From Acidimicrobiia bacterium (GTDB taxonomy: Bacteria; Actinomycetota; Acidimicrobiia; Acidimicrobiales; Bin134), in NCBI GenBank assembly GCA_009842675.1, contig VYEX01000020.1, forward strand, positions 25,021-89,020: 64,000 bases of DNA, given 5' to 3'. Shown one piece after another: positions 46,382 through 54,189 of the stretch (its first letter is position 1; every line of letters starts with the position of its first letter). The translations under genes were made by a program, and so were the position numbers. Under the pieces are notes generated by a model. It had not been told where the DNA came from and ran no database searches. It saw only the letters and a list, made by a program, of their open reading frames with translations.

Positions 46382-46936
46382 ATGAGTGTCTTGCCCGAGG
46401 TAGTCATTGGCCCCCGCCTGGCCTTGAGGCGCTGGCGGGTTGGCGACATGGAGATTCTGCGGGATGCCATCCAAGACAGCATTGATCATTTGCGGCCGTG
46501 GATGTCATGGATCGAGTACGAGCCATTGAGCGATCCCGACCGAGAAGCACTCATCCTCACCTGGGAAAACGACTGGAATGCCGGTGAAGAGGTCGTGTTC
46601 GGGGCGTTTCTTGGAGACCAAGTCGTAGGCGGGTGCGGTTTTCATCGCCGAGCTGGCCCCAAGACGCTGGAAATCGGCTATTGGGTGCATGTTGATCATC
46701 TGCGAAAGGGCTACGCCACTGAAATGGCCCGCTGCCTCACTTCAGCGGCGTTCACTGTCCCCGACATTGAACGTGTGGAGATCCACCACGACAGGGCCAA
46801 CACCCAAAGTGGGGCCATTCCTGAGGCCCTTGGCTTCAACCACGATGGAGAATCACAAGTCAAACCCCATGCCCCGGCCACAATCGGCGTTGACGTTTCA
46901 TGGTCAATGACTCGCGAGGCGTGGCCGCTGAGTTAG
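46382..46936 (+). CDS. GNAT acetyltransferase (RimJ/RimL-like)
   Basis: A 184-residue N-acetyltransferase. PRLALRRWRVGDMEILRDAI and the acetyl-CoA-binding segment YWVHVDHLRKGYATEMARCL (Q/RxxGxG/A-like) match the RimJ/RimL group, which acetylates protein N termini or small amines. The frame opens earlier at 46295, but the alignment begins near the ATG at 46382. Its stop overlaps the convergent DUF1214 gene by four bases. The target is unknown. Confidence 0.82.
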   Translation: MSVLPEVVIGPRLALRRWRVGDMEILRDAIQDSIDHLRPWMSWIEYEPLSDPDREALILTWENDWNAGEEVVFGAFLGDQVVGGCGFHRRAGPKTLEIGYWVHVDHLRKGYATEMARCLTSAAFTVPDIERVEIHHDRANTQSGAIPEALGFNHDGESQVKPHAPATIGVDVSWSMTREAWPLS

Positions 46937-48009
46937 GTTCGGTATCGCCAGGCGATGTGCGAGGAGCGGCGGGCGATTTGGGCCTGTCGGTCCACCGGGG
47001 GCAGGTCAAGCTCGCCGAGGGGTACAACCTGGGCGTCTACTTCGGGAGTGTCGGGCGGATGCCACCAGCGGAATGTGCAAAGCACCGAGTCCCGCCCCTC
47101 GGTGTCAAGCCAGTTGGGGCCGCCGGGGTCGGTGCCGGCGATGACGATGGGGCCGGGTTCGATGAGTGCGTGGTTGAGGCAGGTGAGCCGGTTGGTGAAG
47201 TCCAGGGCCTCATACCATGGCCGGTTGTAGAGCTGGACGTCCCACATGGTGGCGCCCCGGTGGTCGACCTCGACCACGAGGGCCTGGTCGGGATCGAGAT
47301 TCACCGCGGCATGGCTGTAGATCAGGGTTTTGACGCCACGGCCCATCCCCGCAGGGGGGAGGAACGTGTTGGGAGGCTGGTCGCCCAGCATTCGCTCTTG
47401 GTAGCCGTTCCAAAAGGCGAAAGAGTGCTCGATCTCGCCCAGCGCGGTGCTGAGGAGGGCAGCGGCATCAATGTCCGGTTTGGGCTCGCCCACCGTGTCG
47501 AGGCGCTCGATCACAAACGTGGCTGGTTCGGCTGGCTGCCAGTCGAAGTAGTAGTCGCGGATGTGCACGAACGACGCCTCGGGATCGAGCGGCAACCAGC
47601 TTCCGCCGCCGCTGCGTTCTTCGCCGCCCAACAAGATGTCAATATCGTCTCCGGGGCCAATTCCGAGGCTCGATCCCGTCACCTCCAGGCCCACGCCCGC
47701 GCCGCCGCTTTGCGTGGCGCCGAGCTTGATCTGGAGCACGAACTCCTCGCAGGCGCCCATGTGCCCAGAGATCCGATAGACCCCGTTGCCGTCGATGGCG
47801 GTCCGGCGCGCCACTTGGTCGGCGTTAGGCCCGCCCCATTGGTAGACCGGGTCGCTGCTCCGGAAGAAGGCTGGGTGGCGGGGGTCGTTGTGGCCGATCG
47901 CATAGGTCAGCCAACAGGCCACCTGATTGGCCAGGTGCCGCTGCCCCTCATCGTCTAGGCCCTCGCCGAGAACCCGTATCCGATCGCAGAACTCACCCCA
48001 AGTCGTCAT
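46933..48009 (-). CDS. DUF1214-type protein, copy 2
   Basis: A 358-residue relative of the protein at 43.6 kb but quite divergent. Shared features are the central glycine-rich strand region, YYFDWQPAEPATFVIERLD, DHRGATMWDVQLYNRPWYEAL and the C-terminal GPNWLDTEGRDSVLCTFRWW. No signal peptide is seen and no catalytic residues can be assigned. It starts at ATG 48009. The two copies flank the SDR, toxin-antitoxin and GNAT genes in opposite orientation. Confidence 0.6.
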   Translation of the reverse strand: MTTWGEFCDRIRVLGEGLDDEGQRHLANQVACWLTYAIGHNDPRHPAFFRSSDPVYQWGGPNADQVARRTAIDGNGVYRISGHMGACEEFVLQIKLGATQSGGAGVGLEVTGSSLGIGPGDDIDILLGGEERSGGGSWLPLDPEASFVHIRDYYFDWQPAEPATFVIERLDTVGEPKPDIDAAALLSTALGEIEHSFAFWNGYQERMLGDQPPNTFLPPAGMGRGVKTLIYSHAAVNLDPDQALVVEVDHRGATMWDVQLYNRPWYEALDFTNRLTCLNHALIEPGPIVIAGTDPGGPNWLDTEGRDSVLCTFRWWHPPDTPEVDAQVVPLGELDLPPVDRQAQIARRSSHIAWRYRT

Positions 48010-48043
48010 AGCTGCCTTGCAAAATAGACCACCATCCGAAGTC

Positions 48044-48292
48044 CTAAGCTGCTGGGCAACCTGTGGGATTCAGTACTCGGGTAGTGCTGGCCGGGTAGTT
48101 GGCGAGTACGCGGGCCGGTCGGATGGGCCGGGGGGCGAGGTTTCCGCCGCAGTTCTTGCATGTCCACGCCATCTCCTGCGCGCACACTGAGCAAAAGGTG
48201 CACTCGAAGGTGCAGATGGTGGCCTCGGTTGAGTTCGGGGGCAGATCCCGGTCACAGCATTCGCAATTTGGGCGCAGATCGAGTAGAGCCAT
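48044..48292 (-). CDS. DUF1272 small cysteine-rich protein
   Basis: An 82-residue putative zinc-binding protein starting MALLDLRPNCECCDRDLPP. Four CxxC-like pairs (CECC, CTFECTFCSVC, CKNCGG) and the ending APRPIRPARVL are characteristic of DUF1272. The frame is open upstream to 48523 but only this portion matches. A TAGCGT box lies 7 nt before the ATG. Its function is unknown; a metal-binding regulatory or chaperone role is possible. Confidence 0.85.
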   Translation of the reverse strand: MALLDLRPNCECCDRDLPPNSTEATICTFECTFCSVCAQEMAWTCKNCGGNLAPRPIRPARVLANYPASTTRVLNPTGCPAA

Positions 48293-48299
48293 ATGCCAG

Positions 48300-48313
48300 A
48301 CGCTACCTAGTAC
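48300..48313. promoter_or_regulatory. Back-to-back -10 boxes of the DUF1272 and TauD-like genes
   Basis: TAGCGT on the minus strand (48305-48300) ends 7 nt before the DUF1272 ATG, and TAGTAC on the plus strand (48308-48313) ends 15 nt before the dioxygenase ATG. The two promoters overlap, so each polymerase would occupy the other's -35 region and the genes may be expressed alternately. Confidence 0.4.
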
Positions 48314-48328
48314 CGGGAGGCCGCCGGC

Positions 48329-49153
48329 ATGCGAATTGAACCGCTCACCGCGGCAATTGGAGCAGAGATTTCGGGTATCAACCTTGGAGAACTCGATACT
48401 GAGACCGGTGAGGAGCTTCGGGCGGCGCTGCTTGAGTACAAGGTGGTGGGCATCCGGAATCAGTTTCTCGATGACGCTGGCCATGTTCGGCTGGCTGAGT
48501 CGCTCGGCGAGCCGTGGATTCACCCGATGGATCGCCTGGCCGGCGTCGATTCGGCCGAGCCGTCAGAGTTGCGGGTCAAGAGCGACCACCAGCTTCTGAC
48601 TGACCGGTGGCACTTGGATGTGCTGTATGCCCCCAACCCGCCCGCTTTCGCCATATTGCGGGCCATCGATGTGCCGCCGGTGGGCGGCGACACCATGTGG
48701 GCCAATCTGGTTCTGGCCGCTTCGTGGCTGCCCGATGACTTACGAGAACAGTTACTGGGCCGCTTCACAGTGCAAAGCGTGCCTGACACGTTGATCAATC
48801 TTAAGCAGACGTTATTTCCAGACTTCGACCCGCAGATCTGGCGTGAAAACCTCCAAGGGGTGCGCCAGCCACTACTGCGCCGCCACCCTGAGACAGGAGA
48901 GGATGCGATCTTCTGCCTTGGGGACGCCTCCGTTGACGGGCTCGATGACGATGCCAGCCAAAAGCTCGTGGCGGCCGTCACCGAACACGCCACCAATCCC
49001 AGCGTGACCTGCCGCTGGCGATGGCGCAACGGCGACGTGGTGATCTGGGATGAGCGGTGTACCGCTCACTTCGCAGCACGCGATCCGTGGGAGGGCGATC
49101 GCGTGCTGCGACGCTTGCTGGTCGAGGGCGATTGCCCGATAGCGGCGAATTAG
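48329..49153 (+). CDS. TauD/TfdA-family 2-oxoglutarate-dependent dioxygenase
   Basis: A 274-residue Fe(II)/2-oxoglutarate dioxygenase. The facial triad is His95-x-Asp97 (DRWHLD) and His247 (CTAHFAARD). The 2-oxoglutarate-binding Arg is in VLRRLLVEGD. The N terminus MRIEPLTAAIGAEISGINL is the standard family opening. The ATG at 48329 has GGGAGG upstream. It is the first of six co-directional genes with a P450, SDR, cupin and sulfotransferase. The substrate could be a sulfonate, sulfate ester, aromatic ether or lipid; nothing in the sequence decides. Confidence 0.88.
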   Translation: MRIEPLTAAIGAEISGINLGELDTETGEELRAALLEYKVVGIRNQFLDDAGHVRLAESLGEPWIHPMDRLAGVDSAEPSELRVKSDHQLLTDRWHLDVLYAPNPPAFAILRAIDVPPVGGDTMWANLVLAASWLPDDLREQLLGRFTVQSVPDTLINLKQTLFPDFDPQIWRENLQGVRQPLLRRHPETGEDAIFCLGDASVDGLDDDASQKLVAAVTEHATNPSVTCRWRWRNGDVVIWDERCTAHFAARDPWEGDRVLRRLLVEGDCPIAAN

Positions 49154-49191
49154 TTGCCCGTAGCATCGATGCCGGACTCTTTTGCTTGACT

Positions 49192-50487
49192 ATGACGGAT
49201 TCACTGGACGACAGGATTCAGCGTCTGCTGGACCGCGATGAGGAATTGCTGGCTTGTCCATGGCCGCTATTCGACGATGTACGTTCGGCGTCCGATCCCG
49301 CGTTCTACAGCAAGTCCATGGGTGCGTGGGTTGTCACCAGTTACCAACTCCTGCACGACATCCTTGTCGATCCCGCAACATGGTCGAACCGGTCTCCGAC
49401 TGCCACCTATGACTTCCGAAACCCGGTGGCCGACCACGCCGCGGCCATCGCGCGGGAGCCGGAAATGGCTGAGGTGGTCAGCCGGTTCCGAAGCCGCAAT
49501 CGGGGGCGGGTGCTCAACACCGCCGATCCGCCCGAGCATGTTCGACAGCGCCGGGCGCTCAACCGGGCGTTCCGCCCCGCTCGCCTGCGGGCGCTGGAGC
49601 CCGAAGTCGAGTCGGTATCCGACCAGCTGGTCGCTGAGTTCGCCCATCGGGGCCGGGCTGATCTGTTTCGCCAGTACGCCGTCTTGTTGCCCATGGTGAT
49701 GATCTCCCGGATGCTCGGCGTCCCCGAGGAGGAGCTCGACGTATTCAAAGGGTGGTCTGATGCCTTTGCCATTCCCATCGGGCGGGCCAACCCGAGCCGA
49801 CATGAGGTGCGCAGCTACATCAGATCGGAGTCCGAATTCGAGGACTATTTCTCGGCCATGGTCGAACAGCGCCAGGCCGAGCCGCGCAACGATCTGATAT
49901 CGGATGTGGCCAACGCCGAGGTCGACGGCGAGCCCTTGACCCACGAAGAGCGAATAACCGCGTTGAGGCAATTTCTGCTGGCAGGCAATGAGACGACCAC
50001 CACGCTCTTGGCCAACATCGGCCACCGCCTGGCCACCGACCACGAGCTGCGCGACCGACTTGCTGCTGATCGGGATCTGGTACCCGCCTTCGTGGAAGAA
50101 GCCCTCCGTCACGAAGCGCCGGTGACCGGTTTGTTCCGAGTCGCCACCCGAGACACCCAGCTCGGGGATTTGCCTGTGGCCGAAGGCGAGTTCGCGTGGC
50201 TGGCGTTCGCGGCTGCCAATCGCGACCCGGAGTCGTGTCCGATCCCCCACGAATTCAACATCGACCGCGACCCCAACGACCATGTGGCCTTCGGATATGG
50301 CGAGCATTACTGCATCGGCCAGGGGCTGGCCCGCCTGGAGGGCAAGGTGGGCACCAACGCCATGTTAGATCTGTCCAATTTGGCGCTCGCCGACGACCAC
50401 AGCGACGCGTTCATGGACAGCTATATCCTGCGAGGCCGAACCCAATTGCTAGTCACCTTCGACCCCCTAGAGGAGCGCAGACCATGA
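49192..50487 (+). CDS. Cytochrome P450
   Basis: A 431-residue P450 distinct from the one at 22.9 kb. I-helix LLAGNETTTT, ExxR in EALRHEAP, and haem loop FGYGEHYCIGQG with Cys374 as the thiolate ligand. The frame opens earlier at 49057, but MTDSLDDRIQRLLDRDEEL at ATG 49192 is the likely N terminus. Its stop overlaps the downstream SDR start (ATGA), so hydroxylation followed by alcohol oxidation of the same compound is plausible. Confidence 0.93.
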   Translation: MTDSLDDRIQRLLDRDEELLACPWPLFDDVRSASDPAFYSKSMGAWVVTSYQLLHDILVDPATWSNRSPTATYDFRNPVADHAAAIAREPEMAEVVSRFRSRNRGRVLNTADPPEHVRQRRALNRAFRPARLRALEPEVESVSDQLVAEFAHRGRADLFRQYAVLLPMVMISRMLGVPEEELDVFKGWSDAFAIPIGRANPSRHEVRSYIRSESEFEDYFSAMVEQRQAEPRNDLISDVANAEVDGEPLTHEERITALRQFLLAGNETTTTLLANIGHRLATDHELRDRLAADRDLVPAFVEEALRHEAPVTGLFRVATRDTQLGDLPVAEGEFAWLAFAAANRDPESCPIPHEFNIDRDPNDHVAFGYGEHYCIGQGLARLEGKVGTNAMLDLSNLALADDHSDAFMDSYILRGRTQLLVTFDPLEERRP

Positions 50488-51278
50488 CCAGTCAGAGCGA
50501 CAACCGGGTAGCAATCGTCACTGGGGCGCGCCCCTGGGGAGTTGGCGGAGCGACGGCCCGGGCCCTTGCCCAGCGGGGCTACGACATCGCGCTGGTTGAC
50601 CTCCGTCAGGATTGGGGGGAGCAGAGCGCCGAGGCCATCAGGGAAGAGACCGGTCAACGAGTGATCTGGGTTGGGGCCGACGTTTCAGATCGCGACGACG
50701 TCGTTGCAATGGCCGACACTGTGCTCGGGGAATTCGGCCGCATTGATGCCCTGGTCAACAACGCCGCCATCGGCGGGGCCAGTAGCACTGAGAACTTTGA
50801 AGTCGAGGAATTCAACAGGACTATCGGCGTCAACCTTCTGGGGCCGATGCTGTGTACTCAGGCCGTCATCCCCGCGATGAAGGAAGCCAGCTACGGCCGG
50901 GTCGTGAGTGTGGCCTCGACGGCGCCCTTCAATCCGCCCCCGGCCGACATGAGCCCGGTGTCGCTGTATAACGCCGCCAAGGGAGGTTTGATCGCCTGGA
51001 CCAAGTCGGCGGCGGCCGAGCTAGCGCCCTACGGCATCGTCGTGAACGTTGTTGCCCTTGGGGGGATTTCCACCGGGGGAATGGGCAGTGAAGACCCGCC
51101 TACGCCAGAGCAGGACGAACACATGTTGAACGTGGTGCATCGAGGACTGTTGCCATGGGGTCGGCTATTGGGGGTCGAGGAGGCGGCTGACGTGATCGCC
51201 TACGCCGCCTCTGCGCCGAGCCACGCCATGCTCGGAGCCACCATTCACGCCAGCGGCGGACGGGTCATGCCGCTGTGA
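50484..51278 (+). CDS. Short-chain dehydrogenase/reductase coupled to P450
   Basis: A 264-residue SDR. The cofactor motif is widened to TGARPWGVG (near residue 14). NNAAIG and YNAAKGG (Tyr-x3-Lys) are present. An AGAGGAG ribosome-binding site lies within the P450 gene and the start overlaps its stop by four bases. Probably it oxidises a hydroxyl made by the P450. Confidence 0.87.
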   Translation: MTSQSDNRVAIVTGARPWGVGGATARALAQRGYDIALVDLRQDWGEQSAEAIREETGQRVIWVGADVSDRDDVVAMADTVLGEFGRIDALVNNAAIGGASSTENFEVEEFNRTIGVNLLGPMLCTQAVIPAMKEASYGRVVSVASTAPFNPPPADMSPVSLYNAAKGGLIAWTKSAAAELAPYGIVVNVVALGGISTGGMGSEDPPTPEQDEHMLNVVHRGLLPWGRLLGVEEAADVIAYAASAPSHAMLGATIHASGGRVMPL

Positions 51279-51322
51279 ATGCGGCCTGAACGCTATTTGA
51301 TCGCTCCAGAGAGAGGCAGACA

Positions 51323-51844
51323 ATGGAAGACGGACACACAATCCGCCGGGTGGTCACCGGACACGACGACGACGGCCGGTCGGTGATCGTCTTCAACGAT
51401 GTTCACGACTACAGGCGCCGGGTGCAAATTTGGACCACAGAGGGTTCTCCGGCGGATAACTCCGGCGAGGTAGCCGACGCTGCACAGCGGGAGACTCGCC
51501 TTGAGGCTCCACCACAGGGATCGATGTTCTGGTTGGTTGAGCTCCCTCCGGTACAGGACATGGCACCAGGGGCAGCCGCAGAAGCCGCCGAGCGGCTTGC
51601 CAAGGAAGGTGCCGTTGCCCATAGCGACCGCCGCCCAGGAATGCACACCACCAGGACGATCGACTACATGGTGGTGCTCGACGGCGAGGTCACCTTATTG
51701 CTGGATGAAGGGGAGGTAACCCTGCTCAAGTACGACACGGTGGTCCAGCGGGGGACGGCGCACCATTGGGAGAACCGGGGCACCGAGCCGGCCCGTCTCG
51801 CATTTGTCCTTCTCGATGCTCAATCTCTCGACTTCGACGGGTGA
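51323..51844 (+). CDS. Cupin-domain protein
   Basis: A 173-residue protein whose C-terminal two-thirds (from about residue 105) is a cupin barrel: HTTRTIDYMVVLDGEVTLLL then DTVVQRGTAHHWENRG. The first cupin motif has only a partial His/Glu metal set and the second has HHW. The N-terminal 100 residues form an extra beta-strand region. AGAGAGGCAG precedes the ATG at 51323. It is likely an isomerase, dioxygenase or binding protein of the same pathway as its neighbours; no direct evidence. Confidence 0.75.
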   Translation: MEDGHTIRRVVTGHDDDGRSVIVFNDVHDYRRRVQIWTTEGSPADNSGEVADAAQRETRLEAPPQGSMFWLVELPPVQDMAPGAAAEAAERLAKEGAVAHSDRRPGMHTTRTIDYMVVLDGEVTLLLDEGEVTLLKYDTVVQRGTAHHWENRGTEPARLAFVLLDAQSLDFDG

Positions 51845-51910
51845 GGGAGACCGAGAGCGACGAACCGCTTGTCGATAGCGTGGGACTGGCGAGCGGAGGG
51901 GAGCACCGCC

Positions 51911-52954
51911 ATGGCGACTGATCTGACCGGAGGCCTGAGCGAAGATCGGGAGTATGTGTTCGCGGAGCAACCCGACGATCCCGAGATGCGGGAGTCAGTC
52001 AATATCTGGCTCTGGGACAAGGGCGACCAGGTGGGCATTCCCAGGATCGGAATCGAGGCGGTGGCCGACCAGTGGGAGACCCACGAGGTGCAGGTGAACA
52101 TCGCCAGCGGCGATGGCCGGGTGTTCACCCGGTTCGGCACAGGCAAAATCCATGATCCGATGAATGCCCGGGGCCAGCCCGCCACGCTGGGTGCCGGCCC
52201 CCTGTCGTTCGAGATGATCGAGCCGTTTCGCCATTGGCGGATGCGCTTCGACGGCATGGTCAACGGGTGGACAAGTGACGAGCAGATTGCCGGAGGCCGT
52301 CCTCAGGGTGAGCCATCGGTACCGGTGCAGGCAGAAATAGACCTGTATTCCGCAGTGCCCCCGTGGGAGAACGGCGGGCTACTGGCCGAGGCCAAACGGG
52401 TGCTTGAAGAGCAGGATGAGGGGGCGCTGATGGGCAACCCCAGGTTTGAGCAGTTGGCCTGGGCTCATGGGACGTTGAAGATCGGCAATGAAGAGCACTG
52501 CATCGACGGCGGTGCGCTGCGGATCCGACGCCGGGGAGTGCGCCGGCTCGCCACCTTCTGGGGCCATGCTTGGCAGTCGGCTCTTTTCCCCAGTGGTCGG
52601 GCATTCGGTTACATCACCTATCCACCCCGCGAGGACGGTCTTCCCACTTACAACGAGGGCTTCGTATTCGAGGGTGATGGCGAGCTGATCCCGGCCTGGG
52701 TGGTCAAGGCCCCATGGCTCAAGCGGCTCAACCACCACGGTGACGACGTATCGGTGGTTGTCGAGACAGAGCAGGGGATCGAGACGATCGAAGCTGAAAC
52801 GGTCATGTCGGGGTTCATGGTTATGGGCGGTGTTGGGCCGGGAACTGAGGGCTATCCAGTGCTTCAGCAGGCCATCACCCGCTTTCGCTGGAACGGCGAA
52901 GTGGCTAACGGCATGACCGAGCGTTCTATGCCCGGCAACCTCATCGAGACATGA
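51911..52954 (+). CDS. Uncharacterised protein of a DUF7064/lipocalin-like type
   Basis: A 347-residue protein without an assigned function. It starts MATDLTGGLSEDREYVFAEQ at an ATG with GGAGGGGAG upstream; an ATG at 51869 is less likely. Segments SVNIWLWDKGDQVG, FEMIEPFRHWRMRFDGMV and HGTLKIGNEEHCIDGG...RRLATFWGHAWQSALF resemble the DUF7064/7065 or AttH/CrtC-like lipocalin proteins found next to lipid or steroid catabolic genes. I have no stronger evidence. Its TGA overlaps the sulfotransferase start by four bases. Confidence 0.45.
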   Translation: MATDLTGGLSEDREYVFAEQPDDPEMRESVNIWLWDKGDQVGIPRIGIEAVADQWETHEVQVNIASGDGRVFTRFGTGKIHDPMNARGQPATLGAGPLSFEMIEPFRHWRMRFDGMVNGWTSDEQIAGGRPQGEPSVPVQAEIDLYSAVPPWENGGLLAEAKRVLEEQDEGALMGNPRFEQLAWAHGTLKIGNEEHCIDGGALRIRRRGVRRLATFWGHAWQSALFPSGRAFGYITYPPREDGLPTYNEGFVFEGDGELIPAWVVKAPWLKRLNHHGDDVSVVVETEQGIETIEAETVMSGFMVMGGVGPGTEGYPVLQQAITRFRWNGEVANGMTERSMPGNLIET

Positions 52955-54135
52955 GCGAGGCGGGCGGTACTCCGCCATCGGTCGCTTCCCGGATCGATGG
53001 CCTGATCGCCGAAGCCAAGGCGAAGACGGGACTGGAGGATTTCGGAGGGGATTCTTGGCGAGAGGGCCTAGAGGTGCTGGTCGGCTCAGCGCTGAAGGAG
53101 GCAACGTTCAACGACATGGGTGAGCTGGGGTTCTACGGCACGGTGGTCCGGGCCCTCGTAAACCGGTTGAAGATCGAGGACTGGTACCGACGCCATCCCG
53201 AAATCGATGAGCAGGAGGTTGAAGTCGAATTCTTGGGAGTTGGCCTGCCCCGCACCGGATCGACCGCTTTGTCGCACATGCTGGGGGAGGACCCCGCATT
53301 CCGGAATTTGCGCACCTGGGAGGAGGGGAATCCATGTCCGCCGCCGGGCGTTGATCCCGAAGCCGACCAGGCCCGAATCGACGGTGCCCACAGCATTGTG
53401 GATTTGGGGCGACAGCACATGGCCGAGCGGCTTCGCTCGATGCTTCCTCAGTCGCCCACCGGCCCTATGGAAGACCACGATCTCATGGCCTTGGAGTTCA
53501 AGGCCCAGTACTTCCTGACCATGGGCCACATTCCCACCTACGCAGATTGGTTTACCCACTGCGACATGGAGCCGACCTATACGTACGAGAAGCGGGTGCT
53601 GAAACTGCTCCAGTGGAAGACCGACGAGAAGGTTTGGCGGCTGAAGAGCCCAACCCACACGCTGTTTCTGGACGCCTACACCAAGGTGTTTCCCGAGGCC
53701 AGGTTTGTGCAGACGCATCGGGATGTGTCGAGGGTGCTGCCGTCGGTGTGCGACCTATATTTCACGCTGCTCGAAGGCGGAAACCCGGATATCGACCCGA
53801 TTTATGTGGGCGAGATCAACGTTGAGCACTGGTCGATTGCCATGGATCGGACGTTGGCGTTTCGCCAAGGCCCAGCTAACGACGCCAAGTTCTTCGATAT
53901 CGGCTTCACCGAGTTCCAAGCAGACCCGATCCACCAGATTTGCCGCTTCTACGACTGGCTGGGCGACGAGCTGACTCCGGCCACCGTCGATCGGATGCTG
54001 GCTTGGCGAGCCGACAACCCCAAGGACAAGTACGGCAGGCATACCTACGACGGTGCCCAGTTCGGCATCACCGACGGTGTACTGGCCGAGCGCTTTGGGG
54101 CCTACCGCGACCGATTCGGCCCGTTGCTGGGTTAG
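52951..54135 (+). CDS. PAPS-dependent sulfotransferase family protein
   Basis: A 394-residue protein with a 5'-phosphosulfate-binding loop LPRTGSTAL at residues 99-107 in the first strand-loop of the sulfotransferase fold. VWRLKSPTHTLFLDAYTKVFPEARFVQTHRDV follows; it supplies the PAPS 3'-phosphate contact and the HRD-like end. Such enzymes transfer sulfate from PAPS to hydroxyl groups of lipids or glycans. It overlaps the preceding gene, ending the P450-to-sulfotransferase cluster. Activity against a P450-hydroxylated product is inferred. Confidence 0.82.
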   Translation: MSEAGGTPPSVASRIDGLIAEAKAKTGLEDFGGDSWREGLEVLVGSALKEATFNDMGELGFYGTVVRALVNRLKIEDWYRRHPEIDEQEVEVEFLGVGLPRTGSTALSHMLGEDPAFRNLRTWEEGNPCPPPGVDPEADQARIDGAHSIVDLGRQHMAERLRSMLPQSPTGPMEDHDLMALEFKAQYFLTMGHIPTYADWFTHCDMEPTYTYEKRVLKLLQWKTDEKVWRLKSPTHTLFLDAYTKVFPEARFVQTHRDVSRVLPSVCDLYFTLLEGGNPDIDPIYVGEINVEHWSIAMDRTLAFRQGPANDAKFFDIGFTEFQADPIHQICRFYDWLGDELTPATVDRMLAWRADNPKDKYGRHTYDGAQFGITDGVLAERFGAYRDRFGPLLG

Positions 54136-54189
54136 TGCATGGGTGTAGCCGGCTCCCTCAGAAAGATGGACACCAGGCCGCAGATCTGG

